Assembly (NCBI GenBank): GCA_900557355.1
Contig: USSR01000201.1
Span: forward strand, 1-10,137
DNA length: 10,137 nt
Source of the DNA: an uncultured Bacteroides sp.
GTDB lineage: Bacteria; Bacteroidota; Bacteroidia; Bacteroidales; Bacteroidaceae
Direction of reading: 5' to 3'
A program made the translations under genes and the position numbers. The notes under the pieces were generated by a model. That model did not search any database. It was not told the origin of the DNA and saw only the letters and a program-made list of their open reading frames with translations. Shown here piece after piece: positions 6,180-10,137 of the stretch; position 1 is the stretch's first letter; every line of letters starts with the position of its first letter.

Positions 6180-8075
6180 ATGAAGAAATATCAGATATTG
6201 ATAGCAGGACTGCTGCTTTCAGTTTCCTGCATGAACGAAACGGAACGCAGCGAACAGAATAATAGGGATTTCCGGGTAACTGCTATTATAGAAAACACCG
6301 ATACAATGTCTCGTGTGGCAGACAGGAATGATCGGACTACCTTCACCGAAGGTGATGCGATTCTTATCGGGTGGAGCGGAAGTGCTTCTTACAAATATCG
6401 CTATTCGGGAACGAATAGTTCATTTGCTCCGGATGCTGCTGCCGACCGGGAGCTATGGACGGGGCTACTGAACACCTCCTCAGCGGTAGATGTATATGCT
6501 TGGTACGGAACCATGAACAGCACTCTGCCCGCAGTGGGGACGAGCATTGCCATCCCACAAGACCAGACTTCGGAAAGCAAGTTGCTGTCCGGCATCTGCA
6601 TGGCGGCACACCAGTCGGCATCCTCCACCACTAATACGCTAGATTTCACTTTCCATCATCTTACGGCACGCCTTTACCTGTCCGTGGATATTGTGGATCC
6701 CACGGTGACGCAACCGGATGTGATGGGGGCAACGGCACGAATCAATCATATTTATGCGGACGGAACGATAGCTACGGATGCTTCTGATGAGTACCAGTTG
6801 AGTGTGACGAATGACAAGGCAGGCACACAGAGCATTCGAATGAAGCAATCGTGGTCGGACCAGCAAGTGTTTCATTTGGATTTTGAATGCCTGCTGCCAC
6901 CCCAGACATTGGGTGAAGAGCAAAATATCACTATCACTTTGGCAAACGGAAAGGAGTATGTTTGCAGCGTAGGCAGTGATCTTACATTGTCGGCAGGAAA
7001 GAAAACAATTCTGAATGCTACGCTGAAAGCGAGTGATAGTTCAACTTTTGAGCCGAAGTTGACGGCGATACCTGATGCTCGTAACAGTGCCTTTTCCGGT
7101 AACCGCCTGATTTGTATTATTAATGCTGGTAATGGAGAGTATCGCTACCGTGTGTACGACAAGCAGCCAGATGGTTCGTGGGGAGAAGGTGTACCGGTAT
7201 ATGAGGATGAAGAGGGAACAATAGAGTTTCCAACTAAAACATATAGCAGCATTTTGAGAACTGGTGCAGATGTCGGGATTTCAGGAGATTATATTGTAAT
7301 AGCTGCCGATAACGGAAACAATAATAATTCCACTTATTTTATAAAAAAGAGCAAGAATACCGGAAAATGGTATTGCGCGAATGGACGAATTCAAGGACAT
7401 GGATACAGCGTCTGCATCAGTGAAGATTTTTTAGTGAGTGGAAATCATGTATCCACCGGAAGTTATGCCAATCGCTCTTACATATATCCCATCGATGAGA
7501 ATGGAAACCTGGGTACTGTACAAGATACGCCGTCAGGTATATCCGCATATAAAAGTTCTATTTATGGAAGCGTTTTGGCTACCAACAGTGGCGTTTATGA
7601 ATATGATCCGAACCAAAAAAAATGGGTCAAGTTATTTGGTTATGTGGTGGGAGACAACCAACGTGTTGCCACTGATGGAAAGAGAGTTATTATGCAGGAA
7701 GGTACTGGCGATTCCGATGTGCATATTTATAATGTGGCTACAAGGCAAGAGGAAGGATGGGACGGTCCTAAAGCAAGAGCGGCCGTAGGCAAGCCGGTAG
7801 CTATTTATGGAGACTATGCGCTGGCAGGGACGGCAACCAAACTAAGTATCTGCTACAGAAATCCTGCTACCGGAAAGTGGAGTATCATTAATCCGGACGG
7901 GGGCTTTCTGGAGATGATGAAAAAATGGGATAAAAGTATCACTATCACAGAGATTAATGGGCAAAATATTACCATGAAGGGCACTCGTGCCATGATTGCC
8001 GGTACGGAAATGGGTAGCATCTTTATCGAAAACATAGATAAGATGGTGGAGGATTATCTGGCAAATCCGTATTAA
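6180..8075 (+). CDS. Fimbrillin-like lipoprotein with C-terminal seven-repeat propeller-like domain (probable tip adhesin)
   Basis: This 631-residue protein begins with a lipoprotein signal (LLLSVSC, C17). R45 lies at the same distance from the lipid cysteine as the maturation arginines of the two preceding fimbrillins. Residues about 30-285 follow the Mfa_like_1 pattern: FTEGDAILIGW, then DVYAWYG, then FTFHHLTARLYLSVDI with H160, ending at LSAGKKTILNATL. From about residue 304 a different region holds seven repeats of a short strand, G or D-rich turn, hydrophobic strand and a later W/Y strand. They start near 304 (FSGNRLICI), 364 (DVGISGDYIVIAADN), 409 (SVCISEDFLVSGN), 459 (SSIYGSVLAT), 494 (QRVATDGKRVIM), 537 (KPVAIYGDYALAG) and 597 (ITMKGTRAMIAG). 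These resemble FG-GAP-type repeats and would fit a seven-bladed beta-propeller. Adhesion or ligand binding at the pilus tip is inferred. The second half is visibly AT-richer than the first and contains an A8 tract at 7615-7622. This is the last clear gene of the operon. Confidence 0.8.
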   Translation: MKKYQILIAGLLLSVSCMNETERSEQNNRDFRVTAIIENTDTMSRVADRNDRTTFTEGDAILIGWSGSASYKYRYSGTNSSFAPDAAADRELWTGLLNTSSAVDVYAWYGTMNSTLPAVGTSIAIPQDQTSESKLLSGICMAAHQSASSTTNTLDFTFHHLTARLYLSVDIVDPTVTQPDVMGATARINHIYADGTIATDASDEYQLSVTNDKAGTQSIRMKQSWSDQQVFHLDFECLLPPQTLGEEQNITITLANGKEYVCSVGSDLTLSAGKKTILNATLKASDSSTFEPKLTAIPDARNSAFSGNRLICIINAGNGEYRYRVYDKQPDGSWGEGVPVYEDEEGTIEFPTKTYSSILRTGADVGISGDYIVIAADNGNNNNSTYFIKKSKNTGKWYCANGRIQGHGYSVCISEDFLVSGNHVSTGSYANRSYIYPIDENGNLGTVQDTPSGISAYKSSIYGSVLATNSGVYEYDPNQKKWVKLFGYVVGDNQRVATDGKRVIMQEGTGDSDVHIYNVATRQEEGWDGPKARAAVGKPVAIYGDYALAGTATKLSICYRNPATGKWSIINPDGGFLEMMKKWDKSITITEINGQNITMKGTRAMIAGTEMGSIFIENIDKMVEDYLANPY

Positions 8076-8078
8076 AGC

Positions 8079-8120
8079 TGATATCAAGGAAAATAGGTAA
8101 TACGAGGTGTTTGTTGATAT
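8079..8120 (+). terminator. Weak terminator-like inverted repeat after the pilus operon
   Basis: ATATCAA (8081-8087) pairs perfectly with TTGATAT (8114-8120) across a 26-base loop and is followed by AATTTTA. The arms are AT-rich and the loop long, so this is a marginal candidate. It is listed because it lies directly after the last pilin stop and no better terminator is visible there. Confidence 0.25.
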
Positions 8121-8136
8121 AATTTTACACTGCACG

Positions 8137-8205
8137 AAGGTAGTCACTTTGAGCCTATAAAGGTAGCTACCAAGGCAGTGTCAAGGTAGCTAATACACCT
8201 AAGTC
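8137..8205. repeat. Three AAGGTAG direct repeats with a 23-bp period
   Basis: AAGGTAG occurs at 8137-8143, 8160-8166 and 8183-8189, each start exactly 23 bases after the previous one. The second and third copies extend to AAGGTAGCTA. The remainder of each 23-base unit is only loosely similar. The array lies between the pilus operon and the convergent regulator. Possible roles are iterated binding sites for a protein or a remnant of mobile DNA; no function can be assigned. Confidence 0.6.
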
Positions 8206-8210
8206 CGCTC

Positions 8211-8471
8211 ATGCACTTTGCACGGAAACAGCCTCGGATTGCCTGTTCGAGTAACCTGTTTCACTTTGCACAACCGGAAGCATACGAAGGTTTTTATGAA
8301 GATATATCTTTATTTGCCCTGTCTGTAAAAGAGGAAGCGGCAAGACAGGAACGACTGAACAACATAGTTATGGATACAATCTTTGCACTGGCAGTCCAAA
8401 TTCTGCAAGGAAAGCGGCAGGATGGTATTCTCCTATTGCTACATTGGCGTTTTGAGACTTTTAGCTGTTGA
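8211..8471 (+). CDS. Unrecognised 86-residue ORF, possible small gene or gene remnant
   Basis: The family is not recognised. The translation has the character of a real, mainly helical protein: an FHFAQPEAYEGFYEDISLF stretch, a charged KEEAARQERLNN helix, a hydrophobic FALAVQILQG helix, then a KRQDGILLLLHWRF end. It has no signal peptide and no visible DNA-binding motif. There is no clear ribosome-binding site or Bacteroides-type promoter upstream, and an in-frame stop at 8187 prevents extension beyond the repeat array. It could be the C-terminal remnant of a larger gene, a small independent gene, or chance. Its position between direct repeats and a long palindrome hints at a decayed insertion. 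Within the 505-base gap 8076-8580 it is the only ORF worth listing. Confidence 0.4.
   Translation: MHFARKQPRIACSSNLFHFAQPEAYEGFYEDISLFALSVKEEAARQERLNNIVMDTIFALAVQILQGKRQDGILLLLHWRFETFSC
8214..8271. repeat. Duplicated CACTTTGCAC flanking a short inverted repeat
   Basis: CACTTTGCAC occurs at 8214-8223 and again at 8262-8271, 48 bases apart. Between them GAAACAG (8225-8231) pairs with CTGTTTC (8256-8262). All of this lies in the first codons of the unrecognised 8211 ORF. It may be a binding or recombination signal, or chance in a repeat-rich stretch. Confidence 0.4.
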
Positions 8472-8481
8472 ATGGATATAT

Positions 8482-8547
8482 TAATCTGAGTACGATAATA
8501 AGAACCTGATTGATTGCATCAACGGTTCTCATATCGAACTCAGATTA
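8482..8547. repeat. Long interrupted palindrome between convergent genes
   Basis: TAATCTGAGT (8482-8491) is the exact reverse complement of ACTCAGATTA (8538-8547). Nested inside are CGAT/ATCG (8493-8496 with 8533-8536), AGAACC/GGTTCT (8501-8506 with 8524-8529) and TTGAT/ATCAA (8510-8514 with 8518-8522) around a three-base loop. The whole forms one 66-base hairpin with small bulges. It starts 11 bases after the 8211 ORF and ends 33 bases beyond the stop of the minus-strand regulator. A bidirectional terminator or mRNA 3'-end stabiliser is likely by position, but neither side has a good T run. It could also be an intergenic repeat element. Confidence 0.7.
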
Positions 8548-8580
8548 CTTTACTTAAAACTTCTTATTGATATAAATATG

Positions 8581-10137
8581 TCAAATATTTTTGATTGTTT
8601 CACTAGGCGTTTTCCCAAAATAGTCCTTATAGCTTTCACGGAAGTTACTCACATTTTTCATTCCTATTTTTTCCGGAACTTCACTTACTCGATAGTTCCC
8701 GCTCTCCAACATTTCATACGCCTTTTCCATGCGGATTTTGCGAATGAAATTCCTAAGAGGTTCGCCTGTTAGTTGGATCCATTTATTGTAGAGGCTAGTC
8801 CGGCTTGTTCCAAGTTCTTCGGCTATGAACTTTATGGTCATTTTTTCATTATCCAGATTCTTCAGAATGATTTGAGTCACTTTATTTATCAGGGGGCTTT
8901 CGTCAGTCTTTAAAATTTCTGTAGCTTTTATCTCCAGAAACTTCTCTCCGAACACTCTCTGTAAGAACGATTTTCTAAGGAAACGATTGTTTTTGATAAG
9001 GATTGACGTCTCAATCTTCAATTCTTCCACTCCAAAAGGTATCTGCAAAAATGTATCAGCCAAAGAAGTCTTTCTTCTATTGTATCGGTCAATATCTATA
9101 TGCGAGCCATAAAGAATGATAGGGATAATTAACGTATGGCAGGATGTTTTCAACCTTGATGAGAATTCAACGCCATTCATGCTGTGAAGTTCCGTATCAC
9201 AAATCACTAAATCAGGATATTCATTTTTTATGTAATCCATAGCTTCAGCACCGTCTCCAAAACTTTTAACTGTATAATCTTCTGTCAGACAACCTTCCAG
9301 GTAGGAACGGAAATCATCATTACTGTCAGCAAGTACAACTACCGGTTTATGGGAATTTCTTTTGCAGGGAGCCTTTACGAGCAGAGTATCTATCTTTTCA
9401 TTCTCAGGACTATTAGTGATACACAATGTCGGGTGATTCGGTTTGTTTCCACAAGTACATTTCACTGGAAACCTTAATGTGATCGCATGACTTGAATTAT
9501 TCACTAAAATCTTACCGCTGCACAAATTTGTTAGTTTTTTCAATAATATGCTTTTTACGAAATGGCATTCAAACTCAGATTTATACTTAGGCATCCAGCG
9601 TTTATGCTCATTATACAGTTTTGTCAGTTTACCGTTTTCTGAATCGGTTACACTTATTTCCCAATGTTCCTGACAGATTGAAATTAGTAATATAATGTTC
9701 GATTCCGGTTCGGAACAGTCAATTGCATTCATAACAAATTTTTCGATTATAGGTGTGACTTTACCTTTATCAAACCATGCGCTGGCGTAATTGAATGCTG
9801 TCTTTACAGTTAATTTTATGTGTTTGTCGGTTGCATAACTTTGAAGGGAACGAAATCTGTCTTTCAAAAAGTTTCCTAATTCATGTTCGGCAATATCCAG
9901 GTTTCCGGGATGATTATGCAGGTATTTTAATCCGGACAACTTATCCAAATGTTCGTCAAGGTAATCTATATGCCTGATAACAAGTAATAGATCATACTTC
10001 ATATTCTCGGGACAGGCATTATTGCAGATCGTCCGTAAAGGAGTATGGACTAATGCGATCGGGTTCCGGATACTCTGGAAAGTGTAGTGTACTGAATAAG
10101 TTGACACTTCAAAAATCGAAAATAAAGATGAAATATT
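8581..10137 (-). CDS. C-terminal part of a hybrid two-component-type regulator: degenerate kinase core, receiver, AraC-type HTH (5'-partial)
   Basis: The frame has no stop between the window edge and 8581, so the N-terminus, probably a sensor region, lies outside. A GTG at 10107 is the first possible start inside; residue numbers count from it (508 residues). Residues 10-24 align with the kinase H-box (S-H-E-I-R-T-P-L...G-P-L) as FQSIRNPIALVHTPL, with Q11 replacing the phosphorylated His. Residues 119-215 resemble the ATPase domain: N127 is kept in the N-box, but the G1 box is only DSENG and the G2 glycines are absent. Residues 255-372 are a receiver with the acidic pocket and D304 (VICDTELHSMNG), but the conserved Lys of the T-K-P-F motif is Ile (LQIPF) and the usual Thr/Ser before it is altered. 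Residues 405-506 are a complete double-HTH AraC domain (TIKFIAEELGTSRTSLYNKW; VPEKIGMKNVSNFRESYKDYFGKTP). It is likely a DNA-binding regulator of nearby surface genes. It is convergent with the pilus operon and AT-richer than it. Confidence 0.85.
   Translation of the reverse strand, partial: NISSLFSIFEVSTYSVHYTFQSIRNPIALVHTPLRTICNNACPENMKYDLLLVIRHIDYLDEHLDKLSGLKYLHNHPGNLDIAEHELGNFLKDRFRSLQSYATDKHIKLTVKTAFNYASAWFDKGKVTPIIEKFVMNAIDCSEPESNIILLISICQEHWEISVTDSENGKLTKLYNEHKRWMPKYKSEFECHFVKSILLKKLTNLCSGKILVNNSSHAITLRFPVKCTCGNKPNHPTLCITNSPENEKIDTLLVKAPCKRNSHKPVVVLADSNDDFRSYLEGCLTEDYTVKSFGDGAEAMDYIKNEYPDLVICDTELHSMNGVEFSSRLKTSCHTLIIPIILYGSHIDIDRYNRRKTSLADTFLQIPFGVEELKIETSILIKNNRFLRKSFLQRVFGEKFLEIKATEILKTDESPLINKVTQIILKNLDNEKMTIKFIAEELGTSRTSLYNKWIQLTGEPLRNFIRKIRMEKAYEMLESGNYRVSEVPEKIGMKNVSNFRESYKDYFGKTPSETIKNI

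Noticed and set aside
7438..7788. A 116-codon plus-strand frame inside the propeller-encoding region
   Set aside because: It is a shifted frame within the larger, motif-bearing reading frame. It has no independent start signals or domain.
8101..8151. TTTG at 8110-8113 with a TA...TTTG at 8141-8151 as a Bacteroides promoter for the small ORF
   Set aside because: The spacing between the elements is too long and the second element is TA-N5-TTTG instead of TA-N2-TTTG.
8137..8205. CRISPR array
   Set aside because: The repeated core is only 7-10 bases with a 23-base period, far below CRISPR repeat and spacer lengths, and no cas gene is nearby.
8578..8772. A 64-codon plus-strand frame opposite the end of the AraC domain
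   Set aside because: It is fully antisense to a well-conserved HTH domain and has no supporting features.

Overview
The window looks like the chromosome of a gut-type Bacteroidales (Bacteroides, Phocaeicola or Parabacteroides). The evidence is a complete fimbrillin-type (Mfa/FimA, type V) pilus operon, lipoprotein signals on successive pilins, DUF3575 and DUF5119 family companions, AT-rich leaders instead of Shine-Dalgarno sites before most genes, and a regulator built like a Bacteroides hybrid two-component system.

Positions 68-8075 hold six co-directional + strand genes with short gaps, probably one operon. In order they encode: a small Rrf2-like winged-helix regulator (68-439); an outer-membrane protein with an OmpA-like segment and a DUF3575 beta-barrel (459-1763); a DUF5119 lipoprotein in the place of a pilus anchor (1760-2827, translationally coupled to the previous gene); a compact fimbrillin, the best stalk-pilin candidate (2864-4024); a fimbrillin with a C-terminal GLUG-repeat extension (4140-6134); and a fimbrillin-like lipoprotein with a C-terminal region of seven propeller-like repeats (6180-8075). 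The inferred logic is: regulator, assembly or outer-membrane component, anchor, stalk, then two larger accessory or tip pilins carrying different adhesive modules. Hairpin-forming DNA follows the compact fimbrillin gene and could set the stoichiometry of stalk to tip.

Positions 8076-8580 lie between convergent transcription units. This stretch contains a weak terminator-like inverted repeat, three AAGGTAG copies spaced exactly 23 bp apart, an unrecognised 86-codon ORF (8211-8471), and a long interrupted palindrome (8482-8547).

Positions 8581-10137 (- strand) carry the C-terminal part of a hybrid-type regulator: degenerate histidine-kinase core, receiver, then AraC-type DNA-binding domain. 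Its reading frame is open to the window edge, so the N-terminus is missing here. Several residues needed for kinase and receiver chemistry are substituted. It is visibly AT-richer than the pilus genes.

The pilus system belongs to a known class. The points least explained are the modular tip pilins, the Rrf2-like operon leader without a cysteine cluster, the degenerate hybrid regulator, and the repeat-rich intergenic region.
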